DNA from: Sphingobium abikonense NBRC 16140 | Lineage (GTDB): Bacteria > Pseudomonadota > Alphaproteobacteria > Sphingomonadales > Sphingomonadaceae | DNA length: 64,000 nucleotides | Reading direction: 5' to 3' | NCBI RefSeq assembly: GCF_001598335.1 | Contig: NZ_BCYT01000017.1 | Location: 1 to 64,000, forward strand | Shown here: positions 8,304 to 17,597 of the stretch, one piece after another | How positions within the stretch are numbered: the first letter of the stretch is position 1 | How the letters are laid out: every line of letters begins with the position of its first letter | Notes under the pieces: generated by a model | The model's database searches: none | Seen by the model: the letters and a program-made list of their open reading frames with translations, nothing else | What the model was told of the DNA's origin: nothing | Translations under genes and position numbers: made by a program

Positions 8304-8684
8304 ATGCAATTTCTGCGGACCGCTTTCTGGGTCGTCATCGCCGTGGCGCTCGCCTTCTTCTGCATGGCGAATTACGTCCCGGTCACTGTGCGACTATGGG
8401 GCGATCTGGTGATGGAAACCAAGCTGCCGGTGCTGCTGATCGGGGCATTCCTGTTGGGCGCCTTGCCCTTCTGGGTGATGGCGCGGGCCACCCGCTGGCG
8501 CCTCAAACGGCGTCTTGATAATACCGAACGGGCACTGGCCGCGGCGACCGCGCCTTCCGCTCCGCCGAGCATCACGCCAGCGCCCGGCATGGCTCCAGTT
8601 TCGCTCGAACCCGACGCGCCTGCGCCGACAGCAGCGCAGGCGGATCCCTTGCCCTCCACCTCCAGTTCTACAGGCCCTGCATGA
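8304..8684 (+). CDS. lapA: LapA-family (DUF1049) inner-membrane protein
   Basis: 126 aa. Two hydrophobic helices (about 5-25 and 42-62) are separated by a short periplasmic segment (NYVPVTVRLWGDLVMETKLP). A basic stretch (RATRWRLKRRLDN) follows, then an Ala/Pro/Ser-rich tail of about 50 residues. This matches LapA/YciS-type proteins, which in enterobacteria pair with LapB in control of lipopolysaccharide synthesis. No lapB lies next to it here. It overlaps pyrF by ATGA, an arrangement unrelated to the xyl genes upstream. The low-complexity tail is longer than in E. coli LapA. Confidence 0.75.
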   Translation: MQFLRTAFWVVIAVALAFFCMANYVPVTVRLWGDLVMETKLPVLLIGAFLLGALPFWVMARATRWRLKRRLDNTERALAAATAPSAPPSITPAPGMAPVSLEPDAPAPTAAQADPLPSTSSSTGPA

Positions 8685-9355
8685 CCAGTCCCATTTACGT
8701 TGCCATCGACACGCCCGATCTTGCCAAGGCGCAGCATCTGGCGGGGCAGGTGCGGCATCACGTGGGCGGATTGAAGCTCGGTCTCGAATTTTTCTGTGCC
8801 AACGGGCACCATGGCGTGCACGAAATGACGAAGTTCGGCCTGCCGATCTTCCTTGACCTCAAGTTGCATGATATTCCCAACACCGTCGCCAAGGCGGTGC
8901 AGGCGTTGCACCTGCTCGAGCCGGCTATCCTGACTGTCCATGCCGCAGGCGGCCGGGCCATGCTGGAGGATGCCAAGGCGGCGGCAGGCATTCATACCAA
9001 GGTCGTGGCCGTGACCGTGCTGACCAGCCTGGATGATGGCGACCTGAATGATGTCGGCGTGGCTGCCAAAGCGTCTGATCAGGTCCGCCGACTGGCTGAT
9101 CTGGCGCAGGACGCCGGACTGGACGGCATCGTCTGCTCGGGCGAGGAAGTGGCGATGGCGAAGAAGGCCTGGACGGATGGCTTCTTTGTCGTGCCGGGCG
9201 TGCGGCCTGCTGGCGGCGCGATGGGCGACCAGAAGCGCGCTGTGACCCCACGCCAAGCGTTGGACAATGGCGCGTCGATCCTGGTCGTCGGTCGCCCGAT
9301 CAGCCTTGCCGACGATCCTGATTTTGCGGCGCGCGCGATCGAAGCAACGCTCTAA
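8681..9355 (+). CDS. pyrF: Orotidine 5'-phosphate decarboxylase
   Basis: 224 aa, cytosolic. It converts OMP to UMP, the last step of de novo UMP synthesis. It is a TIM-barrel enzyme with the signature FLDLKLHDIPNTVAKA near residue 63 (the Asp-x-Lys-x-x-Asp catalytic network), VHAAGGRAML near 88 and the phosphate-binding PGVRPAGG near 178. The length is normal. The start overlaps the lapA-like stop. The gene is convergent with the LacI regulator, with about 50 bp between and no clear terminator. Confidence 0.97.
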   Translation: MTSPIYVAIDTPDLAKAQHLAGQVRHHVGGLKLGLEFFCANGHHGVHEMTKFGLPIFLDLKLHDIPNTVAKAVQALHLLEPAILTVHAAGGRAMLEDAKAAAGIHTKVVAVTVLTSLDDGDLNDVGVAAKASDQVRRLADLAQDAGLDGIVCSGEEVAMAKKAWTDGFFVVPGVRPAGGAMGDQKRAVTPRQALDNGASILVVGRPISLADDPDFAARAIEATL

Positions 9356-9406
9356 GGCTGCTTCAATCTACCAGCCCCCGTGGTGACCCGTCAGGCGCGG
9401 CCCGCT

Positions 9407-10483
9407 TCAGGGGGCCAGGCGTTGGCGCGGGCGCGAACGGGGCGCGGCGTCCGACTGACGGCGGATCAGCGCATGATCGCATACCAGATGCGTGGCCTTC
9501 TCCACCTGCTGGCTCCGCCTGGTTCTGAGCTGCTTGACCAGCACTTCCACCGCTGCCCGCGCCATAGCGCTGATCGGCTGGCGGATCGTCGTCAATTCTG
9601 GCCAGATGGTAGTGGCGAGCGACGTATCGTCGAACCCGCAGACGGTCAGGTCGCCCGGCACGTCCAGACCGGATCGATGCGCGATCGCCACCGTCGCGGC
9701 AGCCATATCGTCGTTGCTGGCAAAAATAGCGGTCGGCGGCTCGGCCAGCGACAGGATATGTTCGGCTGCATCCAGGCCCGACCGATAGGTGAAATAGCCT
9801 TGCGCGATGAGTTCGTCCTCAACCGGCAAGCCGGCCTCGCCCAGCGCCTGGACATAGCCTTCGAAACGGCGTGCGCTGGCGCTTTGATTGGGATTGCCTT
9901 TGACAAATCCGATCCGCGCATGACCCAAGGCAATGAGATGGCAGGTCATTTCATAAGCGGCCTGACGATCGTCGATGCTGACGGCCGCAAGGTCCGAGGG
10001 CGGTCGACCCGTGGCAACCGCGATCGCCGGAATGCCGGCACGACCAAGCGCCTGCACCAATTCTTCATGATCGCACAAGGGAGGCGGCAGGACGACGCCG
10101 TCGATGCGGCCACGCTCCAGATGGGCGACGACCGAGGCAATGGTCGTTTCCTCGTCCCATTTTTCCACTACCAGGTCGACGCCGCTGCGGCTGGCCTGGT
10201 CGAGGCTGCCGACCAGAAATTCGCTCAGATAGGATGATGACGGGTTGGAATAGAGCAGTCCGACACGGGTTTCGTCTCCCCCCGCCAACGTCCTTGCCGC
10301 AGCGCTGGGGGCATAATTCAGCGCGGCGATGGCCGCTTCCACCTTTGCGCGCGTTTCGGGCCGAACCACCTGCTCGCTGTTGATGACGCGTGACACCGTC
10401 ATTGGGGAAACGCCCGCCTGGCGCGCGACATCATTGATCGTAGGGGCATTACGCTGGCGGCGGGAGGAACGGGTGTCGGTCAA
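9407..10483 (-). CDS. LacI-family transcriptional regulator (candidate XylR)
   Basis: 358 aa. An N-terminal LacI helix-turn-helix (TINDVARQAGVSPMTVSRV, about 14-32) with a hinge helix (AARTLAG) is followed by a periplasmic-binding-protein-like effector domain (about 70-340; FASNDDMAAATV and GFDDTSLA are typical). The listed start is TTG at 10483, as no ATG precedes the conserved HTH. It lies 72 bp downstream of aguA on the same strand and is probably cotranscribed with it. By position it is the best candidate to bind the two 14-bp operators at 3130-3143 and 12772-12785. This is inference from context; a distant gene could encode the true regulator. Confidence 0.88.
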   Translation of the reverse strand: MTDTRSSRRQRNAPTINDVARQAGVSPMTVSRVINSEQVVRPETRAKVEAAIAALNYAPSAAARTLAGGDETRVGLLYSNPSSSYLSEFLVGSLDQASRSGVDLVVEKWDEETTIASVVAHLERGRIDGVVLPPPLCDHEELVQALGRAGIPAIAVATGRPPSDLAAVSIDDRQAAYEMTCHLIALGHARIGFVKGNPNQSASARRFEGYVQALGEAGLPVEDELIAQGYFTYRSGLDAAEHILSLAEPPTAIFASNDDMAAATVAIAHRSGLDVPGDLTVCGFDDTSLATTIWPELTTIRQPISAMARAAVEVLVKQLRTRRSQQVEKATHLVCDHALIRRQSDAAPRSRPRQRLAP

Positions 10484-10555
10484 CGGCGGCGGCTTTCGTG
10501 AAACGCTATGGTGAGCCTAGGTAACGACAACCGCTCCCTTTGTAGAATCGAAAAT

Positions 10556-12697
10556 TCAGTTGTGGCCCGGCGCGTAGGGGAAACTGCGCGCCTTGTACCA
10601 GTTCAGGTCATGCGCGGGGGCCTGCGCGCCCGCCGGCAGCGGCAGATGATTGATCGATTGAAAATAGGCGATGCTCGCGTCACGCCACCACTGGGCTTCG
10701 CGATGCTGGATCGCCAGGAAGGCTTTGGTCTGGGCAAAGCGTTCAGGGTCGACAAGCGGGCGAAGGCTTTCCCAGGTCCGCTGCATGTCCGCGACATAGG
10801 CGACGCCGCGATCATAACGATGGACCAGCCCGTCCCAGAGCGTCTCACCGGATTTCAGGCGATAGTCCCAGGGCAAATGGTGAAACCAGAGCAATTCGCT
10901 TTCCGGCGTAGTAGCTGGGTCCGCGAGTCGCCGCGCGATGGCGGGCGCATATTTAGAAATCGCATTGCTGCCGCTTTTGGTCCGGTCGAAGCCGATCCCG
11001 TCCGCATCGGCCTTGTGATAATACACAGGGTTCCATTCCGGTCGGGCCAATTCCGAAACCCAGGGCGCCGGGCCATAATGATGGCCGGTCGCCATGAGGT
11101 GGGCCAGGCCGAGCGGCGTCATATAATCCACCGCCGCTTCGCGCGAACCCATCATCATGGCGACGACCGGATCGATTACGCGCGGGTCGGGCGAGAATGT
11201 CATGGCCGTCCATTCGCGGGCGATGGCTTCTGCGGACAGGTCCGGGTTCCATGCGAGGCGGCCAAAGGCATACCAGTCCGCCTGATTAAAGATCGACCCG
11301 CTCCAGTCGCGATCGATCCCGATATTGGCGACGCCGGCGATGCCGGTGAGCCTGTGCCCATCCAGCGAGCCATCGATTATTTTGGCGACGGTCGATCCTG
11401 TCCCCTTGGCATAGGTGTCAGCGTCGAGCGTTTCTTCAAAAAGAGGGCCGAGATAGGTGAGGTGCGTCGATTGGCCCAGATATTCCTTGGTGATCTGAAA
11501 TTCCATCATCAACGGGGTCTTGGGCATGGCGCCAAATAAGGGGTGGAATGGCTCGCGCGGCTGAAAGTCGATCGCGCCATTCTTGACCTGCACCATCACA
11601 TTGTCGGCGAACTTGCCGTCGAGCGGCTTGAAATCATCATAGGCCTGTTTGGCGCGATCGTCCGGATTGTCATGCGCGTAGACGAAGGCGCGCCACATCA
11701 CGATACCGCCGTGGGGCTTCACGGCGGCTGCCAGCATATTGGCCCCGTCTGCATGGGTGCGTTGATAATCCTGCGGGCCAGGCTGGCCTTCGCTGTTTGC
11801 CTTGACGAGGAAGCCGCCGAAATCGGGGATAGCCCGATATATCTCATCGGCCTTGGCCTTCCACCAAGCGGCGACCTTCGGGTCCAGCGGATCGGCCGTC
11901 TTGAGACCGTCCAGTTCCATCGGCGCCGTCCACTTGACTGACAGATAGACCTTGATCCCATAGGGCCGGAATATGTCGGCCAGTGCCGCCGCCTTGGCGA
12001 TATAAGGGGCGCTCAGGCTCTCTGCTTTCGCATTCACATTGTTGAGCACCGTGCCGTTGATTCCGATGGAGGCGTTGGCGCGCGCATAGTCGGTATAGCG
12101 CGGTCCTTTATAGTCTGGCAGGCGCCACCAGTCCCAGATCGACTGGCCTGCATAGCCGCGCTCTACAGTGCCATCCAGATTGTCCCAATGGTTGAGCAGG
12201 CGCAGGCCGATCCGCGGCGCGCTGCGAATGTCGAGCCGGTCAAGCGACGCGCCGGTTTGCGCAAGGCGAAGCCAATGGAAGACGCCGTGCAGGATACCGA
12301 TGTCGCTATTGGCAGCGATCAGCGTGACTGGCTGCCCTGCGCGGTCGATGGAGCGGATCGCATAGCCCTCCGCGCCAAGTCCCTTCAGCGGTACAGGGAT
12401 AGCGGGTGTGGATCCGGGCGTTGCAAGCCAGAGCGATCCCGCAGCCGGTTCGGTAGTGAGGGCTGGCGCGTGGCCCGTCATGCTCGTCACCGCGCGTTGC
12501 AATTCCTGCTTTGCGGATGCCATCGTCGCGCTGTCGCCTCGTGCGGAAATGGCGCGGGCGTGCGCGCTGATGTCCGCCCCACGGGCTTGGCCCGCTGGCG
12601 CATAGCGCAGCCAAAGATCATAGCCGTCTTCCGCCCGAACGGGCAGGGCCAGTATCGTCAGGGCCATGGCCGTCAGATAGCAGAACAAGCGCGCCAT
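10556..12697 (-). CDS. aguA: Alpha-glucuronidase (GH67), exported
   Basis: 713 aa. It removes (4-O-methyl-)D-glucuronic acid from the non-reducing end of glucuronoxylo-oligosaccharides. GH67 motifs are present: KANSEGQPGP (about 310, acid Glu), NGAIDFQPREP (about 385, Asp) and MMEFQITKEYLG (about 410, Glu). A signal peptide (MARLFCYLTAMALTILALPVRA) begins at the ATG at 12697, preceded by GAGGAGAGGAAAAG; an in-frame ATG 32 codons earlier would hide the signal and is rejected. It is expected in the periplasm. It diverges from the GH3 gene, and the operator lies between. The LacI gene follows it. Confidence 0.95.
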   Translation of the reverse strand: MARLFCYLTAMALTILALPVRAEDGYDLWLRYAPAGQARGADISAHARAISARGDSATMASAKQELQRAVTSMTGHAPALTTEPAAGSLWLATPGSTPAIPVPLKGLGAEGYAIRSIDRAGQPVTLIAANSDIGILHGVFHWLRLAQTGASLDRLDIRSAPRIGLRLLNHWDNLDGTVERGYAGQSIWDWWRLPDYKGPRYTDYARANASIGINGTVLNNVNAKAESLSAPYIAKAAALADIFRPYGIKVYLSVKWTAPMELDGLKTADPLDPKVAAWWKAKADEIYRAIPDFGGFLVKANSEGQPGPQDYQRTHADGANMLAAAVKPHGGIVMWRAFVYAHDNPDDRAKQAYDDFKPLDGKFADNVMVQVKNGAIDFQPREPFHPLFGAMPKTPLMMEFQITKEYLGQSTHLTYLGPLFEETLDADTYAKGTGSTVAKIIDGSLDGHRLTGIAGVANIGIDRDWSGSIFNQADWYAFGRLAWNPDLSAEAIAREWTAMTFSPDPRVIDPVVAMMMGSREAAVDYMTPLGLAHLMATGHHYGPAPWVSELARPEWNPVYYHKADADGIGFDRTKSGSNAISKYAPAIARRLADPATTPESELLWFHHLPWDYRLKSGETLWDGLVHRYDRGVAYVADMQRTWESLRPLVDPERFAQTKAFLAIQHREAQWWRDASIAYFQSINHLPLPAGAQAPAHDLNWYKARSFPYAPGHN

Positions 12698-12771
12698 CAC
12701 TTTTCCTCTCCTCATGGACGTCGGCGGGTCACTGGCAGGAACTGCATTGACAAGCCCGTCTTCTGTCGCGA

Positions 12772-12785
12772 TGGTAGCGTTATCA
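12772..12785 (+). promoter_or_regulatory. Second XylR-type operator, between aguA and GH3 genes
   Basis: TGGTAGCGTTATCA differs from the xylX operator at one position. It lies in the 141-bp divergent intergenic region. A TTGACA at 12747-12752 precedes it by 19 bp, nearly the same geometry as at xylX (18 bp). A further TTGACA occurs at 12787-12792. One site could control both the aguA-lacI arm and the GH3-manD-exuT-uxaC arm. Confidence 0.65.
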
Positions 12786-12838
12786 GTTGACAAGCTGCAA
12801 GCGAAAATCGCCTCGAGCGGTAAAAAGGGGAGGGCCAG

Positions 12839-15214
12839 GTGATCCGTAACTGCAAGATCTTGGGTGCGGCATCCTTGTTGGCAATTGCGATGGTATTACC
12901 GCTCACGCCGGTGGAAGTCGCGCGCGCGGCGCAGGATCAGCGGCCAATATATAAGGATGCTTCCCAACCGATTGAGGCGCGGGTCGACGATTTGATCGGT
13001 CGGATGACGCTGGATGAAAAGATCGCTCAGATCACGACCGTTTGGGAAAGCAAGACCCAGATTTTTGATGATCGACTGCAGATCGACCCGGCGAAGTTAG
13101 CGGCGCGCTATCCACATGGTCTGGGCCATTTTACACGGCCGTCCGACGCCAAGGGCGCGGTCAGCCCTCGCGTCGCCCGCGGGCGCGACCCTCGCCAGAC
13201 CGTCGCGTTGGTCAATGCCTTGCAGAAATGGGCAGTGACGCAGACGCGCCTTGGCATTCCCATCCTGTTTCATGAAGAGGGCCTGCATGGTTACGCGGCG
13301 GTCGGCGCCACGAGCTTTCCGCAGTCGATAGCGCTGGCGTCCTCCTGGGATCCAGGTCTCGTCAGGCAGGTGAACAGCGTGATCGCGCGCGAGATACGCG
13401 TGCGCGGCGTGCCGATGGTCCTTTCCCCTGTGGTCGATATCGCTCGCGACCCGCGCTGGGGGCGGATCGAGGAAACCTATGGGGAGGACCCCTATCTGGT
13501 GAGCGAAATGGGCGTCGCCGCGGTGGAAGGCTTGCAGGGCGAGGGGCGATCGCATGACCTGCGCCCCGGCAAGGTGTTTGCGACGCTCAAGCATCTTACC
13601 GGCCACGGCCAGCCCGAAAGCGGCACCAATGTCGGGCCTGCGCCGATTTCGGAACGCGAACTGCGCGAAAATTTCTTTCCGCCGTTCGAGCAGGTCGTGA
13701 AGCGCACCGGCATAAACGCGGTCATGGCCAGCTATAACGAGATTGACGGCGTGCCCAGCCACATGAACCGCTGGCTGTTGGGTGACGTGTTGCGCGGGGA
13801 GTGGGGATTTCGCGGTGCGGTCGTGTCCGACTATTCCGGCGTCGATCAGCTTATGAGCATTCATCATGTCGCCGGCAGCCTGGATGAGGCCGCGCGGCGG
13901 GCTTTGGATGCGGGCGTGGACGCGGATCTGCCCGATGGCCTGTCCTATGGCACGCTGGGAGAGCAAGTACGCGCGGGCAAGGTAAGCGAGGCTGAGGTTG
14001 ATCAGGCGGTGCGGCGCATGCTGGCCCTGAAATTTCAAGCTGGGCTGTTCGAACATCCCTATGCCGATGCCGCGCAGGCGGTGGCGCTGACCAATGATGC
14101 GGAGGCGCGCGCGCTCGCGCGACGGGCGGCGCAGCGGTCGATCACGCTGCTGAAGAATGACGGCATCCTGCCGTTGAAGCCCGAAGGATCGATCGCGGTA
14201 ATCGGGCCAAGTGCGGCAGTGGCGCGTCTCGGCGGCTATTATGGCCAGCCGCCGCACGTCGTTTCCATTCTGGATGGTATCAAGGCCAAGGTCGGCGATC
14301 GCGCACGGATCGTCTTCGCGCAGGGCGTGAAGATTACGGAAGATGACGACTGGTGGGCGGACAAGGTCGACAAGGCTGATCCGGCGGAAAATCGCCGCTT
14401 GATTGCGCAGGCGGTGGAGGCGGCCCGGAACGTGGATCGCATCGTGCTGACGCTTGGCGATACCGAACAATCGAGTCGGGAGGGCTGGGCGGCCAACCAT
14501 CTGGGCGACCGGCCAAGCCTGGACCTTGTCGGCGAGCAACAGGAGCTTTTTGACGCCCTCAAGGCGCTGGGCAAGCCGATCACCGTCGTCCTCATCAATG
14601 GCCGGCCCGCCTCGACCGTCAAGGTGAGCGAAGAGGCCAATGCCTTACTGGAGGGCTGGTATCTGGGCGAGCAGGGCGGCCATGCCGTTGCCGACGTGCT
14701 GTTTGGCGATGTCAACCCGGGCGGCAAGTTGCCAGTCACCGTGCCGCGATCGGTCGGGCAATTGCCGGCCTTCTACAATGTGAAGCCCAGCGCGCATCGC
14801 GGCTATCTGTTCGATACGAATGCGCCGCTCTATCCCTTTGGTTATGGCCTGAGCTATACAAGCTTCACCTTGTCTCCGCCGCGTCTGGCGCAGGCCAGGA
14901 TCGGGCCGGGCGGCACGACCAGCGTGACCGTAAGTGTCCGCAACGATGGCGCACGCGAAGGCGACGAGGTCGTCCAGCTTTATATCCATGACAAGGTGAG
15001 TTCGGTCACCCGGCCAATCAAGGAATTGAAGGGATTTGAGCGCGTGTCGCTCAAACCCGGCGAAACCCGCACGGTTCAGTTCACCATCACGCCTGAAAGC
15101 CTGCAAATGTGGAATGACAAGATGCACCGCGTCGTCGAACCGGGCGAGTTTGAAATCATGACCGGCAACAGTTCGGTCGCGTTGCAGTCGACGACGCTGA
15201 CGGTGACGCCATGA
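12839..15214 (+). CDS. Glycoside hydrolase family 3, Sec-exported (probable beta-xylosidase/beta-glucosidase)
   Basis: 791 aa. It starts with GTG at 12839 behind AAAAAGGGGAGGG. A Sec signal peptide occupies about 1-31, followed by the GH3 N-terminal TIM barrel (about 45-390; GRIEETYGEDPYL near 208 and the nucleophile Asp in AVVSDYSGV near 330), the GH3 C-terminal alpha/beta sandwich (about 420-650) and a fibronectin III-like domain (about 690-780; [14 protein letters not shown]). It would release xylose or glucose from oligosaccharide ends in the periplasm; in a glucuronoxylan locus xylosidase activity is likely. It overlaps the next GH3 by ATGA. GH3 substrate cannot be fixed from sequence alone. 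Confidence 0.92.
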   Translation: MIRNCKILGAASLLAIAMVLPLTPVEVARAAQDQRPIYKDASQPIEARVDDLIGRMTLDEKIAQITTVWESKTQIFDDRLQIDPAKLAARYPHGLGHFTRPSDAKGAVSPRVARGRDPRQTVALVNALQKWAVTQTRLGIPILFHEEGLHGYAAVGATSFPQSIALASSWDPGLVRQVNSVIAREIRVRGVPMVLSPVVDIARDPRWGRIEETYGEDPYLVSEMGVAAVEGLQGEGRSHDLRPGKVFATLKHLTGHGQPESGTNVGPAPISERELRENFFPPFEQVVKRTGINAVMASYNEIDGVPSHMNRWLLGDVLRGEWGFRGAVVSDYSGVDQLMSIHHVAGSLDEAARRALDAGVDADLPDGLSYGTLGEQVRAGKVSEAEVDQAVRRMLALKFQAGLFEHPYADAAQAVALTNDAEARALARRAAQRSITLLKNDGILPLKPEGSIAVIGPSAAVARLGGYYGQPPHVVSILDGIKAKVGDRARIVFAQGVKITEDDDWWADKVDKADPAENRRLIAQAVEAARNVDRIVLTLGDTEQSSREGWAANHLGDRPSLDLVGEQQELFDALKALGKPITVVLINGRPASTVKVSEEANALLEGWYLGEQGGHAVADVLFGDVNPGGKLPVTVPRSVGQLPAFYNVKPSAHRGYLFDTNAPLYPFGYGLSYTSFTLSPPRLAQARIGPGGTTSVTVSVRNDGAREGDEVVQLYIHDKVSSVTRPIKELKGFERVSLKPGETRTVQFTITPESLQMWNDKMHRVVEPGEFEIMTGNSSVALQSTTLTVTP

Positions 15215-17583
15215 GCGTCGGTTTTGCGCGCCGACAGGCGCTGGGGCTGATGGCGTCGACATCGCTGGCTGCGGCGGTCCCGGCGGCGGCCAAAAAGTCC
15301 GGGCCGCTGTACAAGGACGCAAGCGCACCGGTCGACCTACGCGTGAATGATCTTTTGAGCCGGATGACGCTGGAGGAGAAGGTCGGCCAGATCATCGCGC
15401 TCTGGGCGACGAAGGCGGAGATCATGGATGATCTGACTTTCTCACCGGCGAAAGCGAGTGCCGCCTATCCCGCAAGCTTTGGCCAGATCACGCGACCGTC
15501 CGACCGGCGCGGCGCGCCCAACGGATCGACGCAGGCCGGGGGCGTGGGCGCGCGCTGGCGCACGCCGAAGGATACGGTCGATTTTATCGAAGCGGTCCAA
15601 ACCTGGGCGATCAGGGAAACCCGGCTGGGCATCCCGGTCCTGTTTCACGAAGAATCGCTGCATGGCTATATGGCGACCGACGCCACCATGTTCCCCATGG
15701 CCATTGGCATGGCGGGCAGCTTTGACCGCGAGCTGATGCGGGACGTCCAATCCGTGATTGCGCGCGAAGTGCGGGCGCGCGGTGTCCATCTGGCGCTGTC
15801 GCCAGTGGTGGACATTGCGCGTGATCCGCGTTGGGGGCGGATCGAGGAGACATTTGGCGAGGACCCCTATCTGTGCGGCGAGATGGGCGTGGCCGCGGTG
15901 CTGGGCCTGCAAGGTGAGAGCAAGCAGATCGGGCCCGACAAGGTGATGGCCACGCTCAAGCATATGACGGGCCATGGTCAGCCGCAAAGTGGCGAGAATA
16001 TCGCGCCGGCGCCGATCAGCCAGCGCGAGTTGCGAGAAAATTTCTTCCCGCCTTTCCGCGCGGTGGTGAGGCGCACCGGCATTGCCGCGGTGATGCCCAG
16101 CTATAACGAGATAGACGGTGTGCCCTCGCACCAGAACAGGTGGCTGCTAGGCGACATATTGCGCGGCGAGTGGCATTTCGACGGGGCCGTGGTGAGCGAC
16201 TATGGCGCCGTGCCGGAACTCGACACCATCCATCATGTCCAGCCTGATCTGGAAGCAGCGGCGCGGGCTGCGCTGCGCGCCGGCGTCGATTGCGAATTGC
16301 CCGACGGCATCGGTTTTCGCACACTGGTCGAGCAGGTTCGCAGCGGTAAAGTGCCGCTTGAGGCCGTCGATCTTGCCGCGCGGCGCATGTTGACGCTCAA
16401 GGTGCGCGCAGGCTTGTTCGAAAATCCCTGGCCGCGGCGGGACTGGGACGCATTGACCGGCAACGCAGAAGCGCGCGCGCTGGCGCTGAAGGCTGCACAT
16501 CGGTCCATTGCCCTCCTGAAGAATGACGGGACATTGCCGCTGACCGCCGGAGCGCATCGGCGGGTTGCCGTCATCGGGCCGAATGCGGCCATTGCCCGTC
16601 TGGGCGGCTATTCCTCCATCCCGCGGCAAACGGTGTCGCTGCTGGATGGCGTGAGAGCCAAGCTCTCTGGCAGGGCAGAGGTGGTCCACGCCCAGGGCGT
16701 TTTCATCACGCAAAGCGAGGACCGGTCCGTGGACGAGGTGCTGCTGGCGGATCCGCAGAAGAACCGCGATCTGATTGCCGAGGCGGTCGAGGTCGCCAAG
16801 AGCTCGGATGTCATTATCCTGGCGATCGGCGACACCGAACAGACCAGCCGCGAAGGGTTTGCGAAGAACCATCTGGGTGATCGCACCAGCCTGGACCTGG
16901 TGGGCGAGCAGAATGACCTGTTCGCCGCCATGAAGGCCACCGGCAAACCCGTGATCGTCTGCGCGATCAATGGCCGCCCGCCAAGCTACCCGGCAGTCGT
17001 GGATGGCTGCAATGCCTTGCTGGAATGCTGGTATCCGGGACAAGAGGGCGGCACCGCGATGGCGGACATCCTGTTCGGGGACGTCAATCCCGGCGCGAAG
17101 CTGCCCGTGACAGTGGCGCGCGATGCGGGACAGGTGCCTATTTTCTACAACCGCAAGCCAAGCGCCCGGCGCGGCTACGTGTTCGAGGATATATCGCCGC
17201 TTTTCCCCTTCGGTTTCGGACTGAGCTATACCCGCTTCACCATTGGAAAGCCCAGGCTTTCGTCGGAGCGGATCGGCACGGGGGGAAGCGTGGTGGTCGA
17301 GGTCGATGTGCAAAATGTCGGCGATCGACAGGGCAATGAAGTCGTGCAGGCCTATGTCCATGACCAGACCGCCAGCGTGACGCGTCCGATCAAGGAATTG
17401 AAGGGATTTGAGCGCGTCACCCTCGCGCCGGGCGAAAGCAGGACGGTGCGTATCCCCCTAGGCCCCGACGCCTTCGCGCTTTGGAATCTCGACATGGAGG
17501 AAGTGGTCGAACCCGGCCTTTTCGACATCATGGTCGGACCTGACAGCGAAACCCTTCAATCCGTAACGCTCGAAATCATCTGA
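15211..17583 (+). CDS. Glycoside hydrolase family 3, Tat-type signal (probable beta-xylosidase/beta-glucosidase)
   Basis: 790 aa, paralogous to the gene before it and coupled to it by ATGA. The N-terminus reads [19 protein letters not shown], a twin-arginine-like signal, unlike the Sec signal of its neighbour. GH3 domains appear in the same order: [13 protein letters not shown] near residue 210, the nucleophile Asp in AVVSDYGAV near 331, the C-terminal sandwich (about 420-650) and the fibronectin III-like domain ([14 protein letters not shown] near 725). Export folded through Tat suggests a periplasmic enzyme. The pair may split the work between chain types (xylobiose against decorated or longer oligomers). 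manD follows after 14 bp. Confidence 0.92.
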   Translation: MSVGFARRQALGLMASTSLAAAVPAAAKKSGPLYKDASAPVDLRVNDLLSRMTLEEKVGQIIALWATKAEIMDDLTFSPAKASAAYPASFGQITRPSDRRGAPNGSTQAGGVGARWRTPKDTVDFIEAVQTWAIRETRLGIPVLFHEESLHGYMATDATMFPMAIGMAGSFDRELMRDVQSVIAREVRARGVHLALSPVVDIARDPRWGRIEETFGEDPYLCGEMGVAAVLGLQGESKQIGPDKVMATLKHMTGHGQPQSGENIAPAPISQRELRENFFPPFRAVVRRTGIAAVMPSYNEIDGVPSHQNRWLLGDILRGEWHFDGAVVSDYGAVPELDTIHHVQPDLEAAARAALRAGVDCELPDGIGFRTLVEQVRSGKVPLEAVDLAARRMLTLKVRAGLFENPWPRRDWDALTGNAEARALALKAAHRSIALLKNDGTLPLTAGAHRRVAVIGPNAAIARLGGYSSIPRQTVSLLDGVRAKLSGRAEVVHAQGVFITQSEDRSVDEVLLADPQKNRDLIAEAVEVAKSSDVIILAIGDTEQTSREGFAKNHLGDRTSLDLVGEQNDLFAAMKATGKPVIVCAINGRPPSYPAVVDGCNALLECWYPGQEGGTAMADILFGDVNPGAKLPVTVARDAGQVPIFYNRKPSARRGYVFEDISPLFPFGFGLSYTRFTIGKPRLSSERIGTGGSVVVEVDVQNVGDRQGNEVVQAYVHDQTASVTRPIKELKGFERVTLAPGESRTVRIPLGPDAFALWNLDMEEVVEPGLFDIMVGPDSETLQSVTLEII

Positions 17584-17597
17584 ACAGGACTGCCCGC

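Noticed and set aside
10499-10513. TGAAACGCTATGGTG before the LacI gene as a third operator
   Set aside because: One base shorter than the 14-bp motif and matches only about half of it; could be chance, so not listed as a site.
13097-14539. 480-codon open frame on the minus strand
   Set aside because: Antisense to the first GH3 gene, with the same Arg/His/Gly-rich shadow composition; similar long antisense frames lie opposite topA, nnr, the second GH3 gene and the ETF-QO gene.
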